DNA from: Christensenella intestinihominis
GTDB lineage: Bacteria > Bacillota > Clostridia > Christensenellales > Christensenellaceae
Length of the DNA: 64,000 nt
Assembly (NCBI RefSeq): GCF_001678845.1
Contig: NZ_MAIQ01000002.1
Span: 62,001-126,000 of the forward strand
Direction: 5' to 3'
Both the position numbers and the translations under genes were made by a program. This document shows, one piece after another, positions 50,498 to 59,945 of this stretch. The stretch's first letter is position 1; the number at the start of each line of letters is the position of its first letter. The notes under the pieces were generated by a model. It was given only the letters and a program-made list of their open reading frames with translations. It ran no database searches and was not told the origin of the DNA.

Positions 50498-51477
50498 GAC
50501 TTCGGTACCATTGTGATGGCTCCGAGCTTGCACGCTTCCTCGCACAGGCCGCAGCCACGGCAAATATCCGTAACCGTATGCGTCATTTTGAGTTCGCCTT
50601 CTATGGCGCCAAACGGGCATGCCTTGGCGCACAGGGTGCAGCCCACGCATTTTTGCCGGTTAATCGCCGCTCTAAGGTCCGATTTTGTGGTCAGGATACA
50701 CTTGCGCGGACATTGCTCCACGCACAGCCAGCAACTCCTGCACTTATCCGGATTTATCACCGGAAGGTTATTTTCCATCGTAATCGCGCCGAACGGGCAC
50801 AGATTCGCGCACTTTCCGCAGCCAATGCAGCCCGCGCTGCAATTTTCCATGACCTCGCGGCCGCGGCCCGTATTGGTGCAGCCTACGTAAACGTCCACGT
50901 TTTTGGGCAGCACCGCAATCGAGCTTTGCGGGCATTGTTCTACACACCGTCCGCAGCCCGTGCACTTATCTTCATCGATAAAGGCGATCCCGTCCGGGCC
51001 CATGGTAATCGCGTCAAACTTGCATACCTTCGCGCAGGTGCCAAGCCCAAGACAGGCGAATTTGCACGCCTTGAAGCCTCCCGCAATGGCGTAAGCCGCG
51101 CGGCAGTCGAGCGCGCCGTCGTATTCGAATTTGTTTTTGCAGTGTCCTTCGCTTCCGAGGCACATGATGCGCGCGACCTTGGGCACAAGCTCTCCTACGG
51201 AGATTCCCAGTACCTCGCCGATCTTTTTCGCATCGTCCTGTGAAAGCACGGCGCAGGCCGAAACCTCCGCTTTCCCAGCCACAAGGGCGTCCGCAAGGCC
51301 GTCGCAGCCCGGATACCCGCAGCCGCCGCAGTTGGCCCCGGGCAGGTTCTCCCGCACCGCAACCACGCGTTCGTCTTTCTTTACCGCAAATTTTTTGGAC
51401 GCTACGCCCAGCATGATTCCGAACACCGCGCCGAGACCCCCGAGCACGATGATGGACCAGATAATCGGTTCAAACAT
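50494..51477 (-). CDS. rnfB: Rnf complex iron-sulfur subunit RnfB
   Basis: 327 residues. One N-terminal span (about 6-26), then NCGGCGYPGC with a downstream Cys (first [4Fe-4S] site), followed by three ferredoxin-like pairs: CLGLGTCAKVC and CTGCGRCVEQC; CIGCGKCANLC and CRSCWLCVEQC; CVGCTLCAKAC and CRGCGLCEEAC. That gives motifs for seven clusters. RnfB takes electrons from ferredoxin. AAAGGAAAATC precedes the ATG. It is separated from rnfA by 548 bases of repeats, unlike the tight packing elsewhere in the operon. Confidence 0.95.
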   Translation of the reverse strand: MFEPIIWSIIVLGGLGAVFGIMLGVASKKFAVKKDERVVAVRENLPGANCGGCGYPGCDGLADALVAGKAEVSACAVLSQDDAKKIGEVLGISVGELVPKVARIMCLGSEGHCKNKFEYDGALDCRAAYAIAGGFKACKFACLGLGTCAKVCKFDAITMGPDGIAFIDEDKCTGCGRCVEQCPQSSIAVLPKNVDVYVGCTNTGRGREVMENCSAGCIGCGKCANLCPFGAITMENNLPVINPDKCRSCWLCVEQCPRKCILTTKSDLRAAINRQKCVGCTLCAKACPFGAIEGELKMTHTVTDICRGCGLCEEACKLGAITMVPKS

Positions 51478-52025
51478 GATTGATTTTCCTTTTAGTTATT
51501 TATTAGAGCCGTTAAGCCCCTGCACAAAAGCGTATGCAGGATCGAGATAGTTTGGCGGCGCAACGAGCGACCCGAGACAGGCGTATTGAGACATACGCCG
51601 ACGAGGGAAGTCGATGCAAGCCGTCAAAATAGCCGATATCTGCATGCGCTGACAAGGTTCCGCTCTAAGACCCGTTTAAGTCCCGCCTTAAATCCGGCAG
51701 GGATTCCATCCATGCTCCCGGAGCGCAGGACGGATTGGATACTCTTTCCACTATGCTTTAGCGTGCATGGACGAGACAGCCCCGCGGCACGCCTGCGCTG
51801 CCTATGCTTCCGGAGCGCTCAGGGCGGGTGAAATCTTTTCCGCTATGCTTTAGCGTGCATGGACGAGACAACCTTGCGGCACGCCTGCGCTGCCTATGCT
51901 CCCGGAGCGCTCAGGGTGGATGAGATACCGCGCCGGCAAAGGTTCGCAGGACGAGATAGAACATAGACGTTCATCGAGGTCTGCGGACATGCAGACGGCG
52001 CGGAAGATCGCCGCACTGTGTGCTC
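51478..52025 (-). other. 548-base gene-free gap inside the rnf operon
   Basis: No reading frame is convincing. The gap contains three perfect short hairpins, at 51519-51540 (CCTGCA/TGCAGG), 51580-51599 (GGCGTAT/ATACGCC) and 51979-51996 (GTCTGC/GCAGAC), and 2.4 copies of a 92-bp tandem repeat. All other rnf junctions overlap or nearly touch, so this is an insertion or expansion. Confidence 0.7.
51711..51930. repeat. 92-bp tandem repeat, 2.4 copies
   Basis: Copies begin at 51711, 51803 and 51895, exactly 92 bp apart. Best conserved are ATGCT(C/T)CCGGAGCGC at the head and CTATGCTTTAGCGTGCATGG (51751 and 51843) in the middle. The period is not a multiple of three. Confidence 0.85.
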
Positions 52026-52610
52026 CTACACTAAGCCGGAGAAACCCATAAACGCCACACTCATCAGCGACGCCGTTATAAGCGCGATCGGGAATCCCTG
52101 GAAAGGCTTTGGAATCGCGGAAAGCTCGAGGCGTTCGCGGATGCCTGCAAAAAGCACGATGGCAAGCGTAAAGCCGAGCGCGCCGCCCACGCCGTTCACC
52201 AGTGATTCCACAAGGTTATACTGCTCCGTAATGTTAAGGATCGCGACGCCGAGAACCGCGCAGTTGGTGGTAATCAGCGGCAGGTAGACCCCGAGGCTTT
52301 GGTACAGGCCGGGGCTGGTCTTTTGCAGCACCATTTCAACGAGCTGCACGAGCGCCGCAATCACCAGGATAAAGGCGATTGTCTGCATATATTCCACGCC
52401 CAGCGGCACCAGGATATAGTATTGCACGAGCCACGTGATGAGCGACGCCATCGCCATAACGAACGTAACGGCCATGCCCATGCCCACTGCCGTTTCCACC
52501 TTTTTGGAAACCCCGAGGAAGGGGCAGATGCCGAGAAAGCGCGAAAGCACAAAGTTGTTGACCAGGATCGAGCTTAAGAGGATGGTTAGAATACGAATAA
52601 AGGTATCCAT
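52026..52610 (-). CDS. rnfA: Rnf complex membrane subunit RnfA
   Basis: 194 residues with six spans. It opens with the RnfA signature [26 protein letters not shown] and contains [12 protein letters not shown]. RnfA pairs with RnfE around a membrane [2Fe-2S] site formed by the conserved cysteines ([15 protein letters not shown]). The start ATG overlaps the rnfE stop by one base (TAATG). It is followed by the repeat-filled gap before rnfB. Confidence 0.95.
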   Translation of the reverse strand: MDTFIRILTILLSSILVNNFVLSRFLGICPFLGVSKKVETAVGMGMAVTFVMAMASLITWLVQYYILVPLGVEYMQTIAFILVIAALVQLVEMVLQKTSPGLYQSLGVYLPLITTNCAVLGVAILNITEQYNLVESLVNGVGGALGFTLAIVLFAGIRERLELSAIPKPFQGFPIALITASLMSVAFMGFSGLV

Positions 52611-53269
52611 TATTCACGCACCTCCTTTGCCTGTGCCGGTTCTTCCTTCGGCGCTTTTGATTTTGTTTTCTCGCGCTGGAGCACGATTTTATTGATGAGC
52701 GCAAGCAGCAGTCCCAAAACGAGGAAGCCGCCCGGCGCAAGGATGAACATCAGCGCCGGGGGGTAATCCGCACCGAACACGGAAATTCCGAACAGCGAAC
52801 CGTTGCCGATCAGTTCGCGCACCGCCGCGATCATCGTAAGCGCCACGGTAAAACCGACGCCAATGCCGATTCCGTCCATCATGGATGGAATCACCGTATT
52901 CTTGGCGGCAAACGATTCCGCGCGCGCCAGGATAATGCAGTTTACCACGATCAGCGGAATAAACAATCCCAGCGATTCATAAAGCGACGGGATGAACGCC
53001 TGCAAAACCATCTGCACCACCGTTACGAACATTGCGATTACCACAACATAGCAGGGAATCCTTACCTTGTCGGGAATAAAATTCCGCAGCAGGGAAATCA
53101 GCATGTTCGAGCATGTCAGGACAAAAATAACCGCCGCGCCCATACCGAGCGCGTTGGTGACGGAGGTTGTGACCGCAATGGTCGGGCACATACCGAGCAC
53201 CAACCGGAACGTTGGGTTTTCATTGAAGACGCCATTTAAAAATACGCCCTTCATCATCTGCTTATCCAT
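52610..53269 (-). CDS. rnfE: Rnf complex membrane subunit RnfE
   Basis: 219 residues with six spans, homologous to RnfA in topology. [25 protein letters not shown] and [14 protein letters not shown] carry the conserved cysteines. A charged Lys/Glu tail of about 25 residues ends the protein. The ATG at 53269 is favoured: AAGGGAG lies ten bases ahead, while the GTG three codons earlier sits on top of it. Confidence 0.94.
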   Translation of the reverse strand: MDKQMMKGVFLNGVFNENPTFRLVLGMCPTIAVTTSVTNALGMGAAVIFVLTCSNMLISLLRNFIPDKVRIPCYVVVIAMFVTVVQMVLQAFIPSLYESLGLFIPLIVVNCIILARAESFAAKNTVIPSMMDGIGIGVGFTVALTMIAAVRELIGNGSLFGISVFGADYPPALMFILAPGGFLVLGLLLALINKIVLQREKTKSKAPKEEPAQAKEVRE

Positions 53270-53274
53270 TCCCG

Positions 53275-53868
53275 TCACGCTCCCTTCCCGAGGTATTGCT
53301 CGCCGAATTCACGCGCAAGGTTGACCGCGTTCGTAACGCCCCTGCTCGTAATCGTCGCGCCCGTCAGGGCCTGTACCTCGTTTACCGCGCCGGTGGGGGA
53401 TTTTGCCACCACCAGCGGGCCGTCTGTTTCTTTAAACTGTTCGAGCCACTCCGGGTTCGTGGCGTTCGCGCCAAGACCGGGAGTTTCATCATGCGCGGTA
53501 ATCTCTACGCCCGTTACCTTGCCATCCGCAGCAATGCCGATGGTAAGCGTAAGCCCCGCCTTATATCCCTTGGTAACGATGGAATACGTATAGCCAACGG
53601 TTCCGCCGTCCGCCGTTCCCTCGTATACCTCTTTAATATCCGAGAATTTTTCATGGTCGTAATCGATGCCGTCGAGCGCGACCTGCTTAAAATCCTGCGC
53701 GTCGGGAAGCACCGCCTGGCGCGCTTCCGTTGCTTTTTTAATGTTTTGCTCTTCAATCGGCCCCTTGGTGACGGCGTACACAAGGCCAAGGATGAGGCCC
53801 GCGCACACGGTAATAATCACGAGGCGAAGCACGAGGTTGGGAATGCTGCCGCTGTTTGCCTTATTCAT
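53275..53868 (-). CDS. rnfG: Rnf complex FMN-binding subunit RnfG
   Basis: 197 residues. One N-terminal span (about 10-30), then an FMN_bind domain. The covalent flavin site is in ALTGATITSRGV, where the final Thr-Ser region carries the flavin-linked Thr; GLGANATNPEWLEQF is also typical. It passes electrons between RnfC/D and the membrane subunits. The start overlaps the rnfD stop by 8 bp. Confidence 0.94.
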   Translation of the reverse strand: MNKANSGSIPNLVLRLVIITVCAGLILGLVYAVTKGPIEEQNIKKATEARQAVLPDAQDFKQVALDGIDYDHEKFSDIKEVYEGTADGGTVGYTYSIVTKGYKAGLTLTIGIAADGKVTGVEITAHDETPGLGANATNPEWLEQFKETDGPLVVAKSPTGAVNEVQALTGATITSRGVTNAVNLAREFGEQYLGKGA

Positions 53869-54805
53869 TGACCTTCTTCACCTCCCCAAATACCTTTGGA
53901 CGAAGCACCTTGTCAAGGAGCGGCGTCAAAAGGTTCATAAACAGGATCGAGAAGGACACGCCTTCCGGATATCCGCCCCACAGCCGCACAATCATGGTGA
54001 TCGCGCCGCATCCGATGCCGAACACAAGCTGGGCCTTCGGCGAGGACGGCGAGGAAACATAATCCGTCGCCATGAAAAATGCGCCGAGCATCAGGCCGCC
54101 CGCGAAAAGCTCGAAGAGAATCATTCCCGGCTGGCCCGTAAGAAGCGTAATCAGGGCAACCGTGCCGAGGTAGGCACACGGGATGCGCCATGAAATCACC
54201 CGGCGGATCATCAGGTAGGCCCCGCCGATCAGCAGCGCAAGCACGCTTGTTTCGCCCATGCTGCCGCCGATGTTGCCGATGAACATATCCCACAGCCCCG
54301 GAATGGCGTCCCCGCCTTCCTTCAAAATGCCGAGCGGCGTCGCCGACGCCACCGCATCCACCCCGGCGTGCGGGGCAATGAAGGTCGTCATGGCAACCGG
54401 CCACGAAATCAGCAGGAAGCACCGCGCCGCAAGCGCGGGGTTCATAAAGTTGTGGCCAAGCCCTCCAAAGCATTGTTTTACAATAATGATCGCGAATGCG
54501 CTGCCGCATACCGCCAGGTACCACGGCGCGGTGGACGGCAGGTTCAGCGCAAGCAGCAGGCCCGTTACAACAGCGGATAAATCGCTGATCGTAACTTCTT
54601 TTTTGGTAAAGAACTGCACCGCGGCCTCACAGCCAACCGCACTTCCAATGCACAGCGCGATCGTCCAGAGGCAGCCGGTTCCAAAAAAATACACGGCGGC
54701 AATACACGCGGGAATGAGTGCGATGATAACATCGAGCATAATGCGCGTAGTGCTCTGCTGCGATTTGATGTGCGGCGACCCGGACAAAATCAACTCTTGT
54801 TGCAT
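53861..54805 (-). CDS. rnfD: Rnf complex membrane subunit RnfD
   Basis: 314 residues with eight to ten spans. The N-terminal SQQSTTRIMLDVIIALIPA and FGGLGHNFMNPALAAR are typical; the covalent FMN site is the Thr in ASATPLG. The protein lies on the main ion path of the complex. The ATG at 54803-54805 has GGAAAGG ahead; a TTG five codons earlier is an alternative. Confidence 0.95.
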   Translation of the reverse strand: MQQELILSGSPHIKSQQSTTRIMLDVIIALIPACIAAVYFFGTGCLWTIALCIGSAVGCEAAVQFFTKKEVTISDLSAVVTGLLLALNLPSTAPWYLAVCGSAFAIIIVKQCFGGLGHNFMNPALAARCFLLISWPVAMTTFIAPHAGVDAVASATPLGILKEGGDAIPGLWDMFIGNIGGSMGETSVLALLIGGAYLMIRRVISWRIPCAYLGTVALITLLTGQPGMILFELFAGGLMLGAFFMATDYVSSPSSPKAQLVFGIGCGAITMIVRLWGGYPEGVSFSILFMNLLTPLLDKVLRPKVFGEVKKVNE

Positions 54806-54896
54806 AGCCTTTCCTTTCAAAAAAATATTGATAAATCAGTTTATTTATGAAGGCCTTTTCGATTGAAAAGGCATCAAAAAAATCACCACATCGGGC

Positions 54897-56282
54897 TTAT
54901 TCCGCCTTTTCCTCCGGCGCTTCTTCCTTTTTCCGCTCCGCTTCCATGGCGGCCTGCTTCGCCCGTTCGGCCGCCCTTCTGGCAGCGATCATGTCCTTTG
55001 CGAATTTGATGTTCTGGGCAATCGGCTTTTTGGCAGGGCACACATAGCTGCAGCAGCCGCAGCTCATGCAGTCCATCGCATGGTTTGCCTCCGCGCGGTC
55101 AAAATCCTCATACAGCGCAGACGCCGAAATCATCATGGGCAGCAGGCGCATCGGGCATACCTCCGCGCACTTGCCGCATTTGATACAATTGGTTTCTTTT
55201 TGCTTTTTGGTATATTCCTTATCCAGCACAAGCAGCCCGGAAAACCCCTTGGTGACGACGCAGTCGAGCGTCGGCAGGGGCAGGCCCATCATCGGTCCTC
55301 CGGATACGATTTTCAAAGGCTCGGAAGAGAAGCCGCCCACATAATCGAGCACCTCCTGCGCGCTTACGCCAATGCGTACGAGCAGGTTTTTGGGTTCTTT
55401 CACCGCGCCGGAAACCGTAACGACCCGGCGGATCAGCGGTTCGCCCGCACAAAACGCATCCGCAATGGCCTTTGCGGACGCAATATTGACAACCACCACG
55501 CCCGCGTCCATCGGCAGGCCGCCCGCAGGAACCACGCGGCCCGTAATCGCGTTAATCAGCTGCTTTTCAGAGCCCTGCGGATATTTTGTCTGCACGGGCA
55601 CTACGCGGATCGCGTGCGTGTCGACAACCGCCGACATTTTTTCAATGGCTTCCGGTTTGTTGTCTTCAATGCCGATAATCGCCTTTTTCACGTCCAGCGT
55701 ACGCATCAGGATTTTGACCCCTGCCAGCACGCGCTTCGGGCATTCGACCATCAGCCGGTAGTCCGCCGTAAGGAAAGGCTCGCACTCCGCGCCGTTCAAG
55801 AGAAGCAGGTTAATGTTCTTCCCTTCCGGCGGGGAAAGCTTCACATGGGTCGGGAAGGTCGCGCCGCCCATGCCGACGTTGCCCGCGTCCCGGATGCATT
55901 CAACCAGTTGTTCCCGGGACAGGCCCTCGAAATTTTCCGGCACGGTAAACGCCGTTTCGTCCTTGCCGTCGTTTTCAATGACAATGGCCTGCACCGGATG
56001 CCCGCTTATACCCGGGATTTCCGTAATCGCCGTGACAACGCCCGACACGCTTGCGTGCACCGGCACGCTGACAAAGCCCTGCGCCTCGGCGATCTTCTGG
56101 CCCATCAGCACGCGGTCCCCCGTCTTTACAATGGGTTTCGCGGGTGCGCCAATATGTTGTGAAAGCGGAATCTTAACAATATGCCCCGCGGGCATTTCTT
56201 CGATCGCGCACTTTTCCGTCAGTTTTTTTCCTTCATATAGGTGATGAAGCGGATGAATTCCGCCCGTAAATGTCAGGCTCAT
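54897..56282 (-). CDS. rnfC: Rnf complex NADH-binding subunit RnfC
   Basis: 461 residues. The N-terminal part has GGIHPLHHLYEGK, then the NADH/FMN Rossmann region with GMGGATFPTHVKL and LLLNGAECEPFLTADYRLM. Two [4Fe-4S] motifs follow, CIKCGKCAEVCP and CMSCGCCSYVCP, then a Lys/Glu/Ala coiled tail. It reduces NAD+. It is the first gene of the operon. The Rnf complex couples ferredoxin oxidation to Na+ or H+ export and gives the cell its membrane potential. Confidence 0.96.
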   Translation of the reverse strand: MSLTFTGGIHPLHHLYEGKKLTEKCAIEEMPAGHIVKIPLSQHIGAPAKPIVKTGDRVLMGQKIAEAQGFVSVPVHASVSGVVTAITEIPGISGHPVQAIVIENDGKDETAFTVPENFEGLSREQLVECIRDAGNVGMGGATFPTHVKLSPPEGKNINLLLLNGAECEPFLTADYRLMVECPKRVLAGVKILMRTLDVKKAIIGIEDNKPEAIEKMSAVVDTHAIRVVPVQTKYPQGSEKQLINAITGRVVPAGGLPMDAGVVVVNIASAKAIADAFCAGEPLIRRVVTVSGAVKEPKNLLVRIGVSAQEVLDYVGGFSSEPLKIVSGGPMMGLPLPTLDCVVTKGFSGLLVLDKEYTKKQKETNCIKCGKCAEVCPMRLLPMMISASALYEDFDRAEANHAMDCMSCGCCSYVCPAKKPIAQNIKFAKDMIAARRAAERAKQAAMEAERKKEEAPEEKAE

Positions 56283-56341
56283 GTTTTACCCCCCGGATGT
56301 CCTGCTTCACGCGGGTTCCCCGCGTTTGTTTACCAAATTGT

Positions 56342-56370
56342 ATTATAGCACAACCTTTTTTTTTTCTAAA
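56342..56370 (-). promoter_or_regulatory. Promoter of the rnf operon
   Basis: A perfect -10 TATAAT (56342-56347). The -35 is poor (TTAGAA-like) in an A/T tract; the tract itself may act as an UP element. Confidence 0.5.
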
Positions 56371-56528
56371 GTTTTTTCTATCGTATTATTTTTTTTAATT
56401 GCTTTTTATTGTTGAAACGGCGTATATCCTCCTTAAATTTTTATTACTTTTAGGCCGCCGGTTTGCATTTACGGTTTTCTGTGTCTATAATAATGAATAA
56501 GAAAATCCTGCAAAGGAGTATGCTGTCT

Positions 56529-57194
56529 ATGGCCGGAATCATTCCCATTATTATATTGCTCGTTATGCTCGTGCTGGGAATCCTGTACTGTTTTTGGGGA
56601 TATAAATACCTCAAGGTAATTTTATTCCTGTATGCGTTTTTCATGGGCGCATATTATTCGTATACGTATCTTGGCACCTATGTTCCCGCAGTTGCAAACT
56701 GGCTGTGGCTTGTGAGCCTGATTATCGGAATCGTTTTTGCGCTCCTCGCGTTTTTCTTTGTAAAATTTGCTATTTTCGTGGTGGGCGGCATGGTCGGCCT
56801 GATGGTCTTCGACCTGCTGAAGCAGGCGTTTCCCTCCACCTTTGCCGGAATGGAGCCGTTGACCCTGTTTTTCATCGGCCTCGGCCTGTTCGTCGTCCTC
56901 GGGGCGATTACGCTCGCCTCCCGCAGGCATTTTGTGATTATTTTTTCCGCCATTTACGGCGGATACACCATTATCAGCACGGTAGGCATCATCATCGGTT
57001 TGTTCTTCAATGCGAACGTACTCGGCGCCGTAACGCTTGGGAACTATAAGCAGGTGCTTACCTCCGTCAGCGTTTTCAACCAGGCGGAAACATGGATGCT
57101 GATCCTTCCCGTCGCGGTCTTTGCCATTGCAGGCATGATTGCGCAGTATAAATTTACCGCGCCGGGTACGCGCCGCGGCAAACGCACCGCGTAA
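56529..57194 (+). CDS. Multi-spanning membrane protein, DUF4203/TMEM198-like
   Basis: 221 residues with seven hydrophobic spans (about 4-22, 28-46, 53-83, 102-121, 127-150 and two more) and small-residue motifs such as GGMVGLMVFDLL and GGYTIISTVGIIIG. The topology and Gly pattern resemble the DUF4203/TMEM198 group, whose bacterial role is unknown. The ATG at 56529 fits AAAGGAG at nine bases; one at 56520 is too close. It stands alone between the rnf operon and a convergent gene. Confidence 0.75.
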   Translation: MAGIIPIIILLVMLVLGILYCFWGYKYLKVILFLYAFFMGAYYSYTYLGTYVPAVANWLWLVSLIIGIVFALLAFFFVKFAIFVVGGMVGLMVFDLLKQAFPSTFAGMEPLTLFFIGLGLFVVLGAITLASRRHFVIIFSAIYGGYTIISTVGIIIGLFFNANVLGAVTLGNYKQVLTSVSVFNQAETWMLILPVAVFAIAGMIAQYKFTAPGTRRGKRTA

Positions 57195-57216
57195 AACGCC
57201 ATAGGAATACAGATGA

Positions 57217-57256
57217 AAAAGCTGCCCCGGTTTTTCCGGCGGCAGCCTTTTTTTAC
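57217..57256. terminator. Bidirectional terminator
   Basis: AGCTGCC-CCGG with CCGG-CGGCAGC, A run before and T run after, serving the membrane protein gene and the convergent Zn-PLC-like gene. Confidence 0.8.
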
Positions 57257-58209
57257 GTTTTGCATTTTGCGTCCCGCAGGCCCGTTTCCTTTTTGGGAGG
57301 TTCCTTCACATGCACCAGCGGCGCCTTCTTATACATCCGCTTGAAGGGTTTGCGTTCTTCCTGCGGAACAATCGCCTTGCCGTGGAAGGATACATTGTAA
57401 AATTCGCTTTCAAGCTGCGTAATATCCACCCTGTCTTCAAAAAAGGCCTGCACAAGCCCGATGCGGCGCACCGCCCATGTAACCGCCCGCTCCAGCAGCC
57501 CGAAATAGAAATCGTAATCATAAAGCCCCGCATAGGTTTCGATGGGCTGGTACAGCATTGTTTTCAGCTTCAGCTGGGAAATTACATTCAGCAGCCCCAG
57601 CTTCCTGAGGTCTGCCCTTGTCGGCTGCGACACAAGCCCGTTATAATAGGCATAATACCTGGCCGCCTTGGTATACGGCTGTTCGTCCACCTTCAAACCG
57701 GGAAACAGGTACGACATTTCCCTGTAAAAAGTATCGATTTCCCTGCCGGGCACAATGGTGTCGCGCGCAAACTGCTCCTTGTCGAACGCATAGGCGTCCA
57801 CCCCGTTCTTCTTCGCATAGAGGATATCGAGCGCGCACTCCAGCGTGTTGTGGGTGGACATCGGCTTTGTCTCCGCGTTGATGTGCGGATGCAGGAACAT
57901 ATCGAGACAATAGTGCGTAATATACCCGTAAAAATAGCTTTTCAGGGTATCGCTCCCCTGCTTTTTCACATACTCCGCACCCTCGCAGAAGAAACGCTGG
58001 GGCCGCGTATAATGAAGCGCCCATCCAAGCATTTTCATTTTTGCGCCGCACAGGAAGAAATAAAATTTATACAGCAGGAAAATATCCCCGCCCTGCGAAC
58101 CGGAATAGTACGCGGACAGGTTTTCCGTGATAATTTTTTTTGCCCGCGCGTCCGTGAGCTTTTCAAGGATGTTATCCGCGGCAATTTTATGTGTCAGCGT
58201 TGTGGGCAT
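57253..58209 (-). CDS. Zinc-dependent phospholipase C-like protein
   Basis: 318 residues. The family signature can be followed through His and Asp residues: TLTHKIAADNIL at the N terminus, GSQGGDIFLLY, GYITHYCLDMFLHPHI, and TLECALDILYAKK. These match the Zn_dep_PLPC family, which binds up to three zinc ions. There is no signal peptide, so a secreted lipase is unlikely; many clostridial homologs are cytoplasmic and uncharacterised. The basic C-terminal tail (KRMYKKAP, KEPPKKE) is unusual. It is followed upstream by the DNA glycosylase gene, 22 bases away. Confidence 0.82.
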   Translation of the reverse strand: MPTTLTHKIAADNILEKLTDARAKKIITENLSAYYSGSQGGDIFLLYKFYFFLCGAKMKMLGWALHYTRPQRFFCEGAEYVKKQGSDTLKSYFYGYITHYCLDMFLHPHINAETKPMSTHNTLECALDILYAKKNGVDAYAFDKEQFARDTIVPGREIDTFYREMSYLFPGLKVDEQPYTKAARYYAYYNGLVSQPTRADLRKLGLLNVISQLKLKTMLYQPIETYAGLYDYDFYFGLLERAVTWAVRRIGLVQAFFEDRVDITQLESEFYNVSFHGKAIVPQEERKPFKRMYKKAPLVHVKEPPKKETGLRDAKCKT

Positions 58210-58231
58210 AGGTTCCCGCCTGTCTGATAAA

Positions 58232-58771
58232 TTATTTCGAGCCTTCGAGCGCCGACGTATACAGGAAGCAACCCGGCTCGTGCGCTTCCAGGATTCCGAT
58301 GCTCTGCATAAAGGACTCCGCCATTGTGGGGCCTACGAATACATAACCGTACCGTTTGAGGGAAGCAAGCAGCGCCTGCGGCTTTTTGAAGGAATAAACA
58401 TACTTAAAAAAGCTGCCGTGCTCGCCGATGACGCGCAGCGTAGCGCGGGCGTTTTCACGCACTGCAAAAATCTTCCTGCGGTTGCGGATAATCCGCTGGT
58501 CGAACAGCAGGGAATCGAGGTATTCGTCTTCAAGCTCCGCGCATTTCCTGATGTCAAAACCAAAAAACGCCTCGCGGAACGCGCCGCGCTTCGCAAGCAC
58601 CGTGCGCCACGAAAGCCCCGCCTGGAAGCTTTCAAGGCAAAGCTTTTCAAACAGGGACGTATCGTCCGTTTTCAGCCTGCCGTATTCATTATCATGATAT
58701 TCTTTCAGCAGCAGGTCCGTGACCCAGCCGCACCTTCTTTTTTCCGGTTTCAAATTCACTAATTTTTCCAT
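58232..58771 (-). CDS. tag: DNA-3-methyladenine glycosylase I (Tag)
   Basis: 179 residues. The zinc ligands of the HhH-type Tag family are present: C14 in RRCGWV, H26 in YHDNEYG, and His and Cys in AHEPGCF near the C terminus. FQAGLSWRTVLAKRGAFREAF and YGYVFVGPT are also typical. It excises 3-methyladenine from DNA. The ATG at 58769-58771 is chosen; a frame eight codons longer exists. It is likely cotranscribed with the Zn-PLC-like gene. Confidence 0.93.
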   Translation of the reverse strand: MEKLVNLKPEKRRCGWVTDLLLKEYHDNEYGRLKTDDTSLFEKLCLESFQAGLSWRTVLAKRGAFREAFFGFDIRKCAELEDEYLDSLLFDQRIIRNRRKIFAVRENARATLRVIGEHGSFFKYVYSFKKPQALLASLKRYGYVFVGPTMAESFMQSIGILEAHEPGCFLYTSALEGSK

Positions 58772-58853
58772 AGAACATATATTAACACATTTCATGGCCG
58801 TTATGGTAGAATTATATTGAATTTACATAAATTTAAGAAAAGGTTTTTGTATC

Positions 58854-59945
58854 ATGAAAGAATTCTGGAGCGAAAAAGCAAAAAGCCTGACCCCGTATAC
58901 GGCGGGCGAACAGCCAAAGGAAAAAATGGTGAAGCTGAATACGAACGAGAACGCCTATCCGCCAAGCCCCAGGGTAGCGGAGGCGGTCAGCCGGGCGGCG
59001 GAATCCCTGCGTTTGTATCCCGATCCGGACGCGCGGAGCTTGTGCGAAGCAATCGCGGAATACCACGGGGTACGGCCGGAGCAGGTGTTCTGCGCCAATG
59101 GTTCGGATGAAGCGCTTGCGCTCTGTTATGCCGCATTTTTCCAGGGCGGCGCGGGAAATGCGGGCGGCTGGTTTCCGGGAACCTCAACCCCGCGCAAGGT
59201 GAAAACGCCCGATGTGGGCTACAGCTTTTACCCGGTATGGGCGGAATTTTTCGGCGTACCGCTTGAATTCGTGCCCCTGAAAGAGGATTACTCGGTGGAT
59301 GTGGATAAAATGTGCGGGGGAAGCGGTATGATCCTCGCGAATCCGAACGCGCCGACCAGCATCGCCCTATCCGTTCCCAACCTTGAAAAAATCATACAAA
59401 AGACAGACGGCGTCGCCGTGGTCGACGAGGCCTACGCTTCGTTTGGCCGCGCAACCGCGATTCCGCTGGTCCAAAGATACCGGAACCTCGCGGTTGTCCG
59501 CACGCTTTCCAAATCGCACAGCCTTGCGGGCCTGCGCGTCGGCTATGTGGTCGCGGATGAAAACCTTGTCGCCGCCCTGCGGACGGTAAAGGACAGCTTT
59601 AATTCCTACCCGGTCGACATGCTTGCGCAGGCGGGCGCGGAAGCCGCCATCCGCGATGCGGACTACTGCCGGGAGACCGTCGAAAAAATTGTGGAGACGC
59701 GCGCCTATACGATTGGGGAATTGTGGAAGCTGGGAATTTCCACCCTCCCCTCCGATGCGAATTTCGTCTTTGCGCGCTTCGACGACCCACCGGCGGAAGC
59801 GGTATTTGGGGCCCTGCGGAAGCATGGCGTCCTGGTGCGGTGGTTTTCCGGCAAACGGACGCGTAATTTCCTGCGGATCACCATCGGGACGCGCGAAGAA
59901 ATGGATATCCTCCTCTCTGCGCTGAAGGAGATTTTATGCAAATAG
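58854..59945 (+). CDS. hisC: Histidinol-phosphate/aromatic aminotransferase, class I-II (HisC-like)
   Basis: 363 residues, PLP-dependent. The N-terminal LNTNENAYPPSPRV, ANGSDEAL, NPNAPTS and DEAYASF, and the PLP Lys220 in TLSKSHSLAGLRVGY, identify the HisC branch. It probably transaminates aromatic keto acids here, because the next gene is tyrA and overlaps by 10 bp; HisC enzymes of Bacillota often do both. An insert of about 17 residues (98-115, Gly/Asn/Thr/Pro-rich) breaks the region before VKTPDVGYSFYPVW. Confidence 0.9.
   Translation: MKEFWSEKAKSLTPYTAGEQPKEKMVKLNTNENAYPPSPRVAEAVSRAAESLRLYPDPDARSLCEAIAEYHGVRPEQVFCANGSDEALALCYAAFFQGGAGNAGGWFPGTSTPRKVKTPDVGYSFYPVWAEFFGVPLEFVPLKEDYSVDVDKMCGGSGMILANPNAPTSIALSVPNLEKIIQKTDGVAVVDEAYASFGRATAIPLVQRYRNLAVVRTLSKSHSLAGLRVGYVVADENLVAALRTVKDSFNSYPVDMLAQAGAEAAIRDADYCRETVEKIVETRAYTIGELWKLGISTLPSDANFVFARFDDPPAEAVFGALRKHGVLVRWFSGKRTRNFLRITIGTREEMDILLSALKEILCK

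Noticed and set aside
59144-59200. Frameshift pair or sequencing error in hisC
   Set aside because: Motifs on both sides of the insert are in the same frame and intact, so an in-frame insert is simpler.
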